A stretch of 64,000 nucleotides of DNA from Corynespora cassiicola. Lineage: Eukaryota; Ascomycota; Dothideomycetes; Pleosporales; Corynesporascaceae. The notes under the pieces were generated by a model. That model did not search any database. It had not been told where the DNA came from and saw nothing but the letters and a program-made list of their open reading frames with translations. A program made the translations under genes and the position numbers. Below are positions 1 through 11,898 of this stretch, piece by piece (the stretch's first letter is position 1; every line of letters starts with the position of its first letter). The DNA is taken from positions 1,860,001-1,924,000 of the forward strand of contig JAEUWY010000023.1 in the NCBI GenBank assembly GCA_022059125.1, in the 5' to 3' direction.

Positions 1-5
1 ACACC

Positions 6-599
6 ATGTCCTATCGCCTGCGCGTTCCTCATGAGCTCGAGCAACTTCAAGACCGACTTATCGGCACAGGATCCGCCGAAACAACTCCTCGCGAGTTCTC
101 CAACAACGTGCAGCGCGACACCAAGACTTCGGTCATTGGCCATCCTTCACATCTCATGCTCGTCTCAATTGGAATGGGGATAAACTCCGAGAAGGCTCGG
201 GTGGCGCTCTTGGAGCGCATGATCACCAACAAAATCGAGGATGCGGAGGTAGGTAACATCACTGTATTGAACAGGGGAGCGCTCCGATGAGGATTCACTA
301 AGATGGTTCCGCAGACTGTCTTCAAGGATGGCAAGTTCATCGCGTCCGCGCCTGAGACGAAGATGCAACCAATGGTACATGCTAAGTCTGACCCTAGAAC
401 TTCTGTAAGAAAAGTTTGATAGTGTTTTGTTTTGTCCATTGATTATGAGCGAGACTGATGTTATTTGTAGGAGAGGTGGTTCGTCAAGACTCCTGTCGAT
501 CGCGCTGGTGAGATTCGGGTTGGTAACAGAGTCGTGGCTTCCAATAAAGACGAGAATTCACTCGAGGTCAAGACTGATGATATGGACATTAGTGGCTAG
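6..599 (+). CDS. SF3B5: SF3B5/Ysf3-like splicing factor 3b subunit (SF3b10), divergent
   Basis: The first about 80 residues align by eye with the small SF3b subunit 5 of the U2 snRNP. Shared features are an N-terminal ELEQLQ helix, an IGTG.A.TT stretch, a conserved RD, a GH and the SEKARVALLERM helix. SF3b5 is a scaffold bound to SF3b1 and SF3b3 in the nucleus. Proposed exons are 6-248, 303-404 and 471-599, all joined in phase 0; the introns (54 and 66 bp) have GTAGGT and GTAAGA donors. This gives 157 residues, against roughly 85 for the family, so about 70 C-terminal residues have no counterpart. Without splicing the frame stops at 290 (94 aa), nearer the family length, and that alternative is open. 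The match is weaker than expected for such a conserved protein, so a diverged paralogue or decaying copy is possible. The ATG at 6 has a good CACC context, but the window edge hides anything upstream. Confidence 0.55.
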
Positions 600-967
600 G
601 CGAGGATGATTTGAGGAGCGGAGAAAGTGATTGATGGCAATGGCGTAAATGAGGGGGGTACATTCGTGCAGTCAGACTTGTGTCCAAATATCTTCTGAAT
701 GGCTTCTGCCGCGTATGCCGCCAGACCAACTGTTCCAAGTCTAGTAACTCTTCTTTATGAGACAAGCTCGGTGACCTAATATGGCACATAGCATATTGTG
801 ATTCGAAAGTAGAAGCGTCCTGAGTCTTGCACGTTCATATGATTTATGACATCTCGGCGATCATGAATTTCAAACACAGAAATGATTGGTAGACTGCTTG
901 GCTGAGAGCAAGGTACGATTGTAGGAAGCTTGGCAGGAGTAGTTAAAACGCGACATGAGAAGTCGTC
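600..967. other. intergenic, between convergent genes
   Basis: This stretch separates two convergent stop codons and must hold both 3' UTRs. I see no RNA gene or conserved coding frame in it. Confidence 0.6.
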
Positions 968-2203
<1,236 letters not shown>

Positions 2204-3344
2204 GTCGGCGATGTCTTGATGCAAACAGGCTGAATGAGCTGCAGACCAGCGCCATGGAACGAAGCTCTTATAGCCCGCCTTACCCTGGGCTTCTTTGGTC
2301 TCGCAGGGGAGCACATGGCGACGACGATTGAAGTTCCCGGGAAACCCAGATTGAACGATGGCTTAGGGCACCATGGGACCTGGGTAGGCGGACGTGCAGC
2401 GTTCCGATTGCGTCCTGGCAGCGGGTATGAGCCTGGTTTGGATGGCGAGGCGACATGCAGCCGACGCAAATCCGGGGGTTCGAGGTGCGGAGTAAATGAG
2501 ACGGCCTGGTCTAGGGATCCAGGGCCGCCAGATAAATGAACAAGCGAGGAAGAATTTCTCCGTCGGCGAGACCAGTGGGGGTGGGCCTCATGGTGTATGA
2601 GCGGGTGAACCAGGTGCAGATAAAGCGTCGGCGCGGTCCTGGGGGTCTGGAAATGGTCTGTCGCGCCCACCAAAGATTCCGAACACGTTTGCGGACAGGC
2701 AGTGGCTCGTCGCGTCCATAATGGGATGACGTTGGAACAGAGTTGACGCGACCCCTCCGCCCAAGACCCTGGCTTGGCGGGTGCAATAGGGCGGGGGGGC
2801 CGGAAAGCCTTGCCGCGGCGCGTGTCCAACCGCCCACCTACACGGTCCGGTACCCGACTTGCCCTCCTCCATCATTCTACGGCCTGTATGCGTAGAAACA
2901 ACATCGGCTCGCCCGTGGAAAACACATTCAACACGGGTTCAGTGTATCTACAATATCATTGGGAAACTTTGGGTGCCATGGACGGCGCGACGGCTAGAGC
3001 GACGGCCCTAGGATGCCATATTCTCCCAGCATGTAGACCTTCCACGTGTTTTCTGGAAGACGGTCATGCATATGGGTAGTTCGCATCCAATCACAACGTG
3101 TGTCGATATTGATCCGCAAAAGATATATTGTTCGCCCGGCCGCCGGATTTAGCCGCATCAGCAAGGCCACCTTGACAATCCGAACGTGCACAAAACAGCA
3201 GCCACTGCCAGCCGTCGCAATGGATAACGCAATCTCGCTCCAATTCCACCGTTTGTCCGATATACTCTTGTCAGGGGCTGCTATCCTCTATCGCTTGGGT
3301 GGAATCACCGCCACTGCAAACGCACGCCATACCCCTTCGCCACC
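2204..3344. other. intergenic, divergent promoter region
   Basis: About 1.1 kb lies between the divergent xylanase and SET-protein starts, so it should carry both promoters. It has several open frames up to 209 codons but none with family resemblance or convincing splice structure. I see no RNA gene. Confidence 0.6.
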
Positions 3345-5727
3345 ATGATCCTGCCCAAGGCTTTCCGCAATATCTACGAGGAATCTCCCGACCGCTTGAA
3401 GGAGCTCATAAGTGACGAGTCAGAGGAGAAAGGCTCTAAGCCAGACTCTAGCTCGTCACGCGAGGCTCTGCTCGAAACCCATGAGCAGCATCTGAAAAGT
3501 CTCCTTGAAGGCAATGTGCCGGTCAGGAACCTGATTCTTCCCCTACCATATCCTCCATCCCGTGAATCACTGCAAGAATCAGTACAATTAGTAAGAAAGT
3601 GCTTTTGTTGCTTACCTTGGATCTGTCATTAATTGATTGGCCAGCTACGATTGGATGATCTTCGTATCGCTGTACGCGACCCTGGTTCATTCATCGTACT
3701 GCGGACCATTGCATCGCCATACGTCTACTCTTCCACTGTTACCATTGCCGAAGATGAGGAGAGCCACACTACTCGGGTGACCGTTTGCAACCTTGAAGAT
3801 ACAATGATCGATCCCATCATTGGTGAGGGTTGTGTGCTTGCCATCAAACAGCCCTGCTGGAGTAAGCTTGTAGATGGAGGCTATCATATCCGTGTCGATC
3901 ATCCCTCCGACCTTGTCCTGCTCAAATCCGATGAAAGCGCCATTCCGAGCTCTTGGCGCAGTTCCGCGGCCGCCGACCACAGAGATGCCACGCAGTGGAA
4001 GAAGGATGGCGATATGATGTTTCTGAAGAAGCGATTCCGGAAGGCACTGCAGTTGTAGGTTCCAGGCTTGCTTGTTCGCTTATGTCCTTGTTTTCGTGGC
4101 TCATAATTCTAGATATGATCATGGGCTCGACTATCTGTCACGCTATCCGGACCGACCGACAGAGATCGATCTCTACCGCAAGCGATGCGGAGTGAACATT
4201 GTGCTTCTTCGACTTGATGACGCTGCCAACGATCTTGCGAAAGCAATTGCAGCACACGCCTTTTCGTCTCCTTCCCTTTCCACCTCTCCCCTTCAGGAAC
4301 ATGCTATAATCGAGGCCTGGCTCCATAGCCATGATACCGAGGACCCTCATCAGATTTCTGCCAACATTCCCCGTGCGCTAAGAGAGCTCGCTGCCCGCAT
4401 CAAATTTGACCTCGGACTATATCAGGATAAGCCTGACTATAATCTCCCGCTTATATCGTCGTACGTTGGTCCATTGACCTTGCACGTGGATGCGCCGAAC
4501 TATATTTGCGACACAGAAATTCGCCGCACAACGGGGCATGGTCGTGGGCTATTTGCTCGGAAAGATTTCAAGGCTGGAGACCTACTATGCGCAGAGAAAG
4601 CTTTCGTTTTACCCGGGTATTTTATCCAAGACAAGAGCTCAGACTGTTACCTGTACAGCTTGGGCGATGGCACTGCTGCACCTCGCCCTGGAGCTTTACT
4701 ATTCAAAGAGCTAGTACAAAAGCTGAGGTGGAATCCCAGCCTCAGAAGGGACTACTTTGAACTTGACGACGGGGGATACTGGAAGCAAAATGGATGGGAT
4801 CTAGCCGAGGGCGAGGAGATTCCTGTCGACGTGTAAGACTCCCTTCCCCTTCCTACTTGCCAATGCCCGCTGATTGGTGCCAGCTTTCGCGTCGAGCTCA
4901 TCCGAAGATACAACTGTTTCTCTGTGCCTACGCGCTCTTCAGATATCCTGAAGCAAAAGCCGAATGCAAACCCTGAGTTGAGGAACGGCTCCTGGAACCA
5001 TGCATCCTATGTCAATCATTCTTGCCTCCCTAACAGCGTTCGGACTTTTATTGGTGACCTCCACTTTCTTCGCGCTACTCGCGATATTACTGCAGGCGAA
5101 GAGATCACCCACCAGTACATCGCACCCGAGATTGACATTGATATCCGGCAAGAAAAATACCGGGGTACGTGGAGTTTCGAGTGTGATTGCCAGCTATGCA
5201 AAGTAGATGGGAGCATAGATGAGGCTGTGAGGAGGGAACGGTTGAGGCTGTTTGAGGAACTGAAGATTGCTGTTATGAAGCTTGGTGAACGGGGCACAAC
5301 TGTGACATCAGTGAAGAAGATTGCGCGCGGTATGAGGGAGATCGAAGCTCTTTATACCCCAGCAGACCCCAATGAACAAGATCGATACGCGACGCTCCCT
5401 CGCCTTGCGCTCGTCCATCCAACCCTCTTTCTAACGGAGGCTTGGCGTTCGGTCAAGAACGTCGACAAGATGATAGAGTATGCACATAAGCTCTTACGCA
5501 ACTTCGGTATCATCACCAAGGTTGTAAACAGAACCTTCTCGATCCAAAGCAATGCTGGCATGATCAACGTCGAAGCCGCCCGCGCACTGAGGTACCTTGC
5601 CGAAGGGTACACCGCCAAAGGTGAAACCGAGTTGGCAGAACAATGTATATCGCTGGGAAAGCAGTGGTTCGTGGTAATCACAGGTGCTGAACTTGGTATG
5701 AACGATTTTTTCAGGTTCCAGGTGTGA
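3345..5727 (+). CDS. TPR-like and SET-domain protein (putative lysine methyltransferase)
   Basis: Four exons: 3345-3590, 3645-4051, 4113-4832 and 4884-5727. The introns are 54, 61 and 51 bp, and the product is 738 aa. A divergent N-terminal region of about 215 residues is followed by a TPR-like helical segment around residues 216-250 (ALQYDHGLDYLSR, EIDLYRKRC). The SET domain starts near residue 352 with GHGRGLFARKDFKAGD. It carries the diagnostic NHSCLPNS motif near residue 501, then GEEITHQY, and a cysteine-rich post-SET segment (FECDCQLC) near residue 556 that should bind zinc. A helical C-terminal region follows. The order resembles SMYD-type or fungal TPR-SET proteins, but I saw no MYND finger. 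These enzymes transfer methyl groups from S-adenosylmethionine to lysine; the substrate here is unknown. The start has a CACCATG context. Every intron is supported by phase and by motif continuity across it. Confidence 0.88.
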
Positions 5728-5840
5728 GAGGAAGGGCTCCAGTCTCCCCCTTTTTTTCTCTTTCCAAACTTGGCTATGCAATATGTACTTGTTCACGCCC
5801 GCGTACGTATTCGACGCGTTATGTATGTAAACTTGAGTCT

Positions 5841-6047
5841 CTATCCGATAGCAAACCAAAATTGCCAAAAACCCGGTATCCTTGTCACCAGTGGCATAGA
5901 CCAGACTGCTACAATGACGGCGACTATCAGGATGAAAGTCAACCTCGCGCCTGCCATCTGGGCGAAGACCATGAAGCGAATGACGTCGTGTCGGAGAATA
6001 CCCTCCCACGGCTGATGATGGGTTGTTGACACCATGATAAGCGGCAT
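5841..6047 (-). CDS. putative small single-pass membrane protein
   Basis: A 68-aa minus-strand frame starts with a good ACCATG context and contains one strongly hydrophobic segment (LTFILIVAVIVAVWSMPLV) typical of a membrane helix. The same frame stays open upstream of the ATG for about 30 codons up to a possible splice acceptor near 6150, so the true protein may be longer with an upstream exon I could not place. It is convergent with the SET-protein gene, only about 110 bp from its stop. I do not recognise the family. Coding status rests only on composition and hydrophobicity. Confidence 0.35.
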   Translation of the reverse strand: MPLIMVSTTHHQPWEGILRHDVIRFMVFAQMAGARLTFILIVAVIVAVWSMPLVTRIPGFWQFWFAIG

Positions 6048-7168
6048 GGTAACGCTCAGAAATATGCGTTCTTTTGTGTCGGATGAGGTCTGTAAGGTCT
6101 CGAGCTGCAGGGCCTTTTTGATCGTGGGAACGGAGCGGGAGGCGCTGCAGCTCAGTCAGTTGTTACGAGCAAACATTGTCACGAAATGGGCTGACCTTCG
6201 GAATTATGGTGCTTGATGGAGAGAGTGTGACGCCGTGGAGGTTTTTAGTGGTAAACAAACGATCTTGCGGTAGTGCGCGTCACGTGTTGGCGGTCAGGGT
6301 TCGCCACAAGTGTATTTTGGCTCCTGAGGTCTTCAGTGCCGTCGCCTTTCACTAAAATGCGAGAGATTTGTACCTTGAGCATCGAATCATAATCAAAATA
6401 TAGGTATTATTTGCTTGAGTGCTTCATTTGACTGCGCGACGTTGCCCTGGGCCTGATCAATCTTACAGTACACTTTGTATAGCGCCGTGCCTTCTGTCAT
6501 ATAACGATTTGATCTAGGGTCATCTCAGTATAAAATACGTGGTACTGGAATTTCTGTTATTATGAGGGGAAATTAACCTTTGCTGCGTTATCTTCGAATG
6601 CGACACAAGAGGGCATGCGGCTGCATACCACGGTGTGATATCACTTCTAATTGGAATGCATAGGGTGTTGAACGAATAAAATCATGATTCCGTTTAAAGC
6701 TGTATTTTGAACTTGATTCATGGATAGTGGAGCCCTGTATCAATCTTTTCCGGTGCATGGTCCCGCGCTATTACCAATCTGCGGGTCGTCCTGATATTAT
6801 GAAGGAAGGAAACTCTCGAGACACGTGTAAGCTGTCATAAAATCAGTCATTCTAGTGTTCAGATAGATACGTCAGATTTCTGGGTGTTCCTCCGTACCCA
6901 AGGAGAGGAGAACCGCCGTAGCAGGCGCATTGTTCCACTGTTGGAGTAGACCTGATTGTAATTAGACATATGATGCTAGACCTACGGCGACCTTCTGTGA
7001 TATACAGAAGAGTTTCAGGGCTACAATTTTCACATGTGTTCTGTTTTTGAACAACAGCGAGCTGAGGGGTTGCGTTACTCGATTGGAAGCAAACGCTGCC
7101 CGTCCGCCCACCTCGGGCGCCCACTTATCCACTCACCTTAATTGATCAATCAAATACAGTGCTTTGGC
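6048..7168. other. AT-rich gene-poor region
   Basis: No coding frame or RNA gene could be supported here. Base composition is clearly more AT-rich than the flanking genes. The only notable element is the U6 promoter at the right end. Confidence 0.6.
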
Positions 7169-7176
7169 TATATATA
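7169..7176 (+). promoter_or_regulatory. TATA box of the U6 snRNA gene
   Basis: The octamer TATATATA lies 30 bp upstream of the inferred U6 5' end. That is the usual spacing for fungal RNA polymerase III U6 promoters, where TBP within TFIIIB binds. Confidence 0.75.
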
Positions 7177-7198
7177 CTGATCTAAAGCAAGCACTTTC

Positions 7199-7297
7199 GC
7201 CTTCGGGCATTTGGTCATTTGAAAATATACAGAGAAGATTAGCATGGCCCCTGCACTAAGGATGACACGCTTAATCAAAGAGAGAAGCTAATTTTTT
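7199..7297 (+). ncRNA. U6 spliceosomal snRNA
   Basis: This encodes the catalytic snRNA of the spliceosome. In order I see a 5' stem-loop (GCCTTCGGGC), the ATACAGAGA box that pairs with the 5' splice site, GATTAGCATGG, the AGC-containing U2/U6 helix region, CCCCTGCACTAAGGATGACA leading into the internal stem-loop, and a 3' part ending in a T run. About 95-99 nt is the normal size. The residues essential for catalysis look intact, so this is likely functional, not a pseudogene. The 5' end is set at the stem-loop, 30 bp after a TATA box. The 3' end is set at the first oligo-T (7292-7297). It sits alone in an AT-rich block. Confidence 0.93.
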
Positions 7298-7307
7298 AGC
7301 CTTTTTT
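7292..7307 (+). terminator. RNA polymerase III oligo-T terminator of U6
   Basis: A run of six T residues (7292-7297) directly follows the U6 3' end. A second six-T run follows at 7302-7307 as a possible fail-safe. Pol III terminates at such runs on the non-template strand. Confidence 0.8.
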
Positions 7308-7327
7308 GAATTCATGTACCATACGCA

Positions 7328-7338
7328 GGTTCGATTAC
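7328..7338 (+). promoter_or_regulatory. downstream B box for TFIIIC (U6 gene)
   Basis: The 11-mer GGTTCGATTAC matches the tRNA-type B-box consensus GGTTCGANTCC at 10 of 11 positions. It lies about 30 bp past the U6 terminator. No tRNA cloverleaf can be built around it. Budding yeast U6 also uses a B box downstream of the terminator, but farther away. Confidence 0.65.
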
Positions 7339-9058
7339 CCGTATTATCAAAATGCCAGCCCACATCCTGTTTGAGGTGATATTAGTGACCTCACTTGGGG
7401 CTCGAGAGACGAGCAATCAGCTAGTTCAAGTCTACTTGTTGGTCACTACTATTATGAAACATCTCTGGTCTCGAAAAAACTAGGAAATTATGACAATTTC
7501 TATGCGTGAATAATGGTTTCCCTTTTTTGCCAGGTGGTGCTGTACTCTCTGTGCTAGCGCCGGGGTTACGACGCTTTATAAGCCCCCAACTGCGAAAAGC
7601 CATGGCTATCTATTCATATTGGTCTCATATTTCTCTTGATGAACATTTTTATTCTACCCAATCTTCCATTGAGCTATTTCATGTTTGTAAAGCTCATTTA
7701 CTTTTCCCTAAGGCTATACCCTATCATTGCAGTCACAACCTTTTATCGCTGATTTTAACTGTCAGGCGCAACTAGGAGATACGTATAATTTTTACCCCTT
7801 TTAGGTTTCCTTGAGTTATTCGTCCGCCATTTCAAGTCGCTACACTGTTATCTATATGCCCAGCGGCTGCAACCTCTTATCGCCGTTGTAGAACCTCATT
7901 CCTGCACAACTGCAAAATAAGCAAAGCAAGGCTCTCTTAACACCTTGAGAACAGGAATTAGCAATTTTTAGGGTTATAAATCCTTGGAGAAGCGGAAATC
8001 CTTCTGCACCTGATGGAAAGCGCCCACTACGGCGTGATTGATCATCTTCTAAAAATCAATGCAAAGCATCGATTCATGAATCTACTGTTATGAGATCAAA
8101 AACCCTCCATGATGCTGTATTCTTTCCGATTAGCATTATTCACTTCCTTGGACAAAAGGAAACTTTCCTTCCCACAGTCTGAGAAGGCACACGATTGTCC
8201 ACCATAGATATCCGCGCGCGGACAATCAACCTGGTATTCAGTACGACCATATTAAGTACTTCCATACTCTTCCATTTCTTGCTCAAAGATCCGCTCACGA
8301 ACACGATGGGTAGGACTGTGGGTCGATTTATGTTCCTCATGAGGGTTGGGAAAGTGGGGTTTCCAGAATTCGAGCGGTGTTTGCGGAAAATGATATGGAC
8401 GGCTAGTGGCCAGAGTAACGAGTTCAGGGATGATGTAGTTTTTCTGCAGGTGAAGTGGTAGTAGTTGTGGCGTATTAAAACATGGGGCTTGTGTATGCAG
8501 TTGAAAAGAAAAATGTCATGCAGCTCTTTGAAGACGTAGGCGCCCATGTGTAGGCAAACGGGCGCTAAGAGAAAGGCATAACCTCTGATTACCTCTATTT
8601 TGTATGGCACAGCAACATATCCAGGTATTTTTCTACACATGGGCGACACTCACGCCAATATGCAGTTTGCTTGACGCAAGGACAAGCCTGGTCGTACAAA
8701 GTTATCGGAGCCTAAATCTTATTTTCATACACCCTGTTGCGAGTTTACCTACTGCTCAATACTGGAGAATACATGACATGGAATCAAAGATGTGAAGAGT
8801 CGCAAGAGTCAATAGCCATAGCTCGTGTAGCATTGAGGCTGAAATTACTATTTCGTGACTAGGAAAATCATAAAGACCGTAAAGAACATCTCGTCATTAT
8901 CGTCGTGTACACTTCCGCATTCTGAAATCATCTTTGAATGGCATGCATGGTGGTTGCCGCAATTCATATCATTTTTAAGAGGCAGAAGGTCTGTTTTGAC
9001 CAGGAAAACCAGTGGAATCTGACTGGACGTGTATCGCTTCTTGAAGTCCATGATATTT
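7339..9058. other. AT-rich gene-poor region
   Basis: Frames of up to 169 codons exist (for example at 8140-8649), but opposite frames are equally open and none shows a recognisable domain. It may contain decayed sequence. No RNA gene was seen apart from the U6 elements at its left side. Confidence 0.5.
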
Positions 9059-10418
9059 CTAGGCTGGGGGGATTCTGCTTCTTGCATGGAGGCTTCCCAA
9101 GTCGTAGTGCTGTACTATAGATCGCAAAAGCTCATCTAGTTCAAGGCCCTGCAGAAAAAGCCGGCCAGTAATGTGTGATTCTTGACTAGTGTGCCAAGTA
9201 TCAAATTTGGATGGTCCCACCGAAAGCATATGCTCTACGCCTTCTGCAAGCTTGAATACCGAAAGCACGTGTAGATAGTCCTCGTAGTTCTCTTGTGTCA
9301 TGATGTATGAGATGGTATAGACCACGTTCGGAATGAACGGATCCCATTGCTCCACAGTCTCCCTGCCTGGTGGGCAGACCATTTCCAAGAAGCTCGCAAT
9401 AGGGCGGAGGTCGGCGAATTTGGAAGCTTGGAGTCGCATGATGCGAAGGGGTCCGAACAAGAGGACTCGACGACGCTCCTGAAGTCTGTCAGTTCTATAG
9501 CGGCCAGGTCTATTTCAGGTAACATACCTTAGAATGGGGTTGGCCAATGAAACCGGTGAAGCTGGAAATAGTACCTTTAGGGGTGGCACTAGTTCCAAAT
9601 CCAGGGTATGTGAGTCCTTGGTTGGCTGCGAACGCCGAAGAATTCTGTACTGGAGGCGGTACCATGGCGTAAGGTACGCGACTGGTCGCAGCGACAGGAG
9701 CATTATTGAGAGTGTTCCATGTTTCCTGTCCAATGCTCTGGTCGCTACCACGAGATGACATGATGAGAGAGTTGTGGACTTCGCCGTTTGCTGATTGGTA
9801 GGGGCGTGGCACACGAGGGAACATGGAGGGCTGGGGAACCATTTGAGAAAAGGGGGCTTGCACCTGCTGAGTGCGGCCACTGACTCCCAAATGACTCCTA
9901 GCCGGAACCGGAACATCGAAGGATCCGGAGTTATCGGCCTCAACAGTGACTTCGTCGCCATGAGCGGAAGGAGCGAAGCTGGAAGGCTCGTTTGTAATCC
10001 CGAGCGTGATATTGGTAATCGACTGTACGCCATTTCCGACGGCGCCCTCTTCTTGGATGTGAGTCGGTAATGAGAAGAAGTGCAGCTCTTCACTATTTCG
10101 TGCTCGATGAAGCCGCTCTCCAAGCCCGACCGGAACCCCGTTTTGACGAATTGAGGCCGGCGTAGTCTCCCTTTTAGGCAAAGGCGGGCTCACCGCTCGC
10201 ATGGGAGTGATACCTTGGTCGTCGTAGATGTTGAGGTTCCGGGCGGTGGCCAGTCTCTCGCCAAAGGCAGGAGAAACAGCTGGTCTGGCATATACTACAG
10301 CGGGGGGTGATGCGTCTTTGACCTGGGAGGTAGCCTCGTCAACAGGGCGGTCGCGTTTGCCGTTAGTACGGGCAACCTCTGCCCACGAGGGCTTTTCATT
10401 CCCATTTGACATGGTCAT
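9059..10418 (-). CDS. hypothetical protein with disordered N-terminus and conserved-looking C-terminal domain
   Basis: Two exons, 10418-9528 and 9478-9059, are separated by a 49-bp intron with a GTATGT donor and CAG acceptor, giving 436 aa. Residues 1-300 are Pro/Ser-rich and probably disordered. They contain SWAEVA near the start and a twice-repeated GERL..ARN motif at about residues 53-61 and 100-108. The last about 140 residues look folded, with alternating hydrophobic and charged residues (VLLFGPLRIMRLQ, QENYEDYLHVLSVFKLAEG). There is no signal peptide or membrane segment. I do not recognise the family. The splice is supported by phase-0 joining and by loss of the conserved-looking frame without it. 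Confidence 0.75.
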
Positions 10419-11898
10419 GACTGCGTAGCGGACAATCAGGTGTTATTGTATCTTGTGAGGCGTACAGTTAGATGCTGCACGGAAGTAGAGTTGCGAGGTA
10501 CAAGGTAGCGTGAAGGTATGGTAGAAGGGATAAGGGCGGAAAGAGTCAGTATATGCATTCGCTCAAAGGCGCAGGCGTTTGCTCTGAGTGAAAGACGCTT
10601 AGAAATCTCGGTAGCGTGACACAAATATGGGCGGCTCTTTCTTGGAGCAGGCATAATAGATGATTCTGTGAAACATTGGTCATAGAGACTGCAGGCCCGG
10701 ACGGTATTCACACCATCTCGCGTCCCTCAAAGCTGACTAAGAACTCTTGAATCAGACTAGACCATCGTATGACAACTTTTTAGCCGCCGAAAAAGGAAAC
10801 ATGCTATATATGTATCTTCTGCGCGTTTCCGAGGAATGAAGGGCGTCCATACATACCTAGGTAGTATTCTTGCCATAGTTTGATACCAATATTGTGGTTC
10901 TAGCTCGCACAAACGATAATCCGTTTACTCGGCTAGTATAAGCTTTCTTGATTTGTAACAACCGGACCGAGTGGGACAGCCGCGGATACATAGTTAGATG
11001 ACACGTTTCGTATTGTGTACACGTCTTTGTCTTCAGTACCACTAAAAACTTTCCAAACATAGTAATTCCACTAGCGAGCGGAAATTAATCACTCCATTCC
11101 AACGAGTATCCGACCTCGCGTGGTCATGGATCAATATAATGGTGATGTAGGTTGGTCTAATGACGTACGCGTTCATCATACTGCTTTGAATTGGATGAGA
11201 CTCTTCCGGTGGGCCTCAGATAGCTCTAATAGCTTCATGCCCCAGGTATATGTAGAGTCACTGAAACAATGACAATAATATTTCCTAGGCTACAAAATAT
11301 TCTAGCTTCCTGTAACATCTCCAGCTCTTTACTCTCCGAGTAGCCGCAAGAAATTTGCAACTATAGTGAAAGATAAAATGTCCCAGAAGCTAATTCGTTT
11401 CAAATAATACTTGAAAATTCCTCATCATATTAACTTCCAGATCTAAAATCCATTAATCTTGATCTGTAAGCTGCAAGGCATTTTTACAAACATGTACGTG
11501 ATGAAGAGTTTATTGTACTGATCATTTCACTACATAGAGAAAGTCCGATAAGGTTGAGATCGACTTGATCAACAACACTGATAAGGTATAGTGTGGGAGA
11601 ATGTCCGTCATTCTTCCCCATCAAAAGACCTTCGATAACTTCCATCCATGATGAATTGCCTGCCATATGTTTTTGCTGTGAGGAAAGAACCAGATCGAGT
11701 GGCTATTGTGTCGGGTCTGATGACTCAGAAAACTATTGACCTTGAGTTTGTTGGCTCTCGTCGATGTCAGTAAAGTCATGCACTCGGGCTAAGGATCAGG
11801 AACTTATGTAACATACTTTCAATCATGAGATTGGAACCCGGATCGTTTGAATCTTGCATGCCATTAGAGCTTTAGTGGGGTGATTCACTACGCAGCAT
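10419..11898. other. gene-free stretch
   Basis: The left part must hold the promoter of the gene ending at 10418. The rest is AT-rich and contains no frame or RNA gene that I can support. Confidence 0.55.

Noticed and set aside
8140..8649. 169-codon minus-strand frame and an opposing 88-codon frame
   Set aside because: AT-rich surroundings, no recognisable motif, no splice extension; decayed coding sequence is possible but unsupported.
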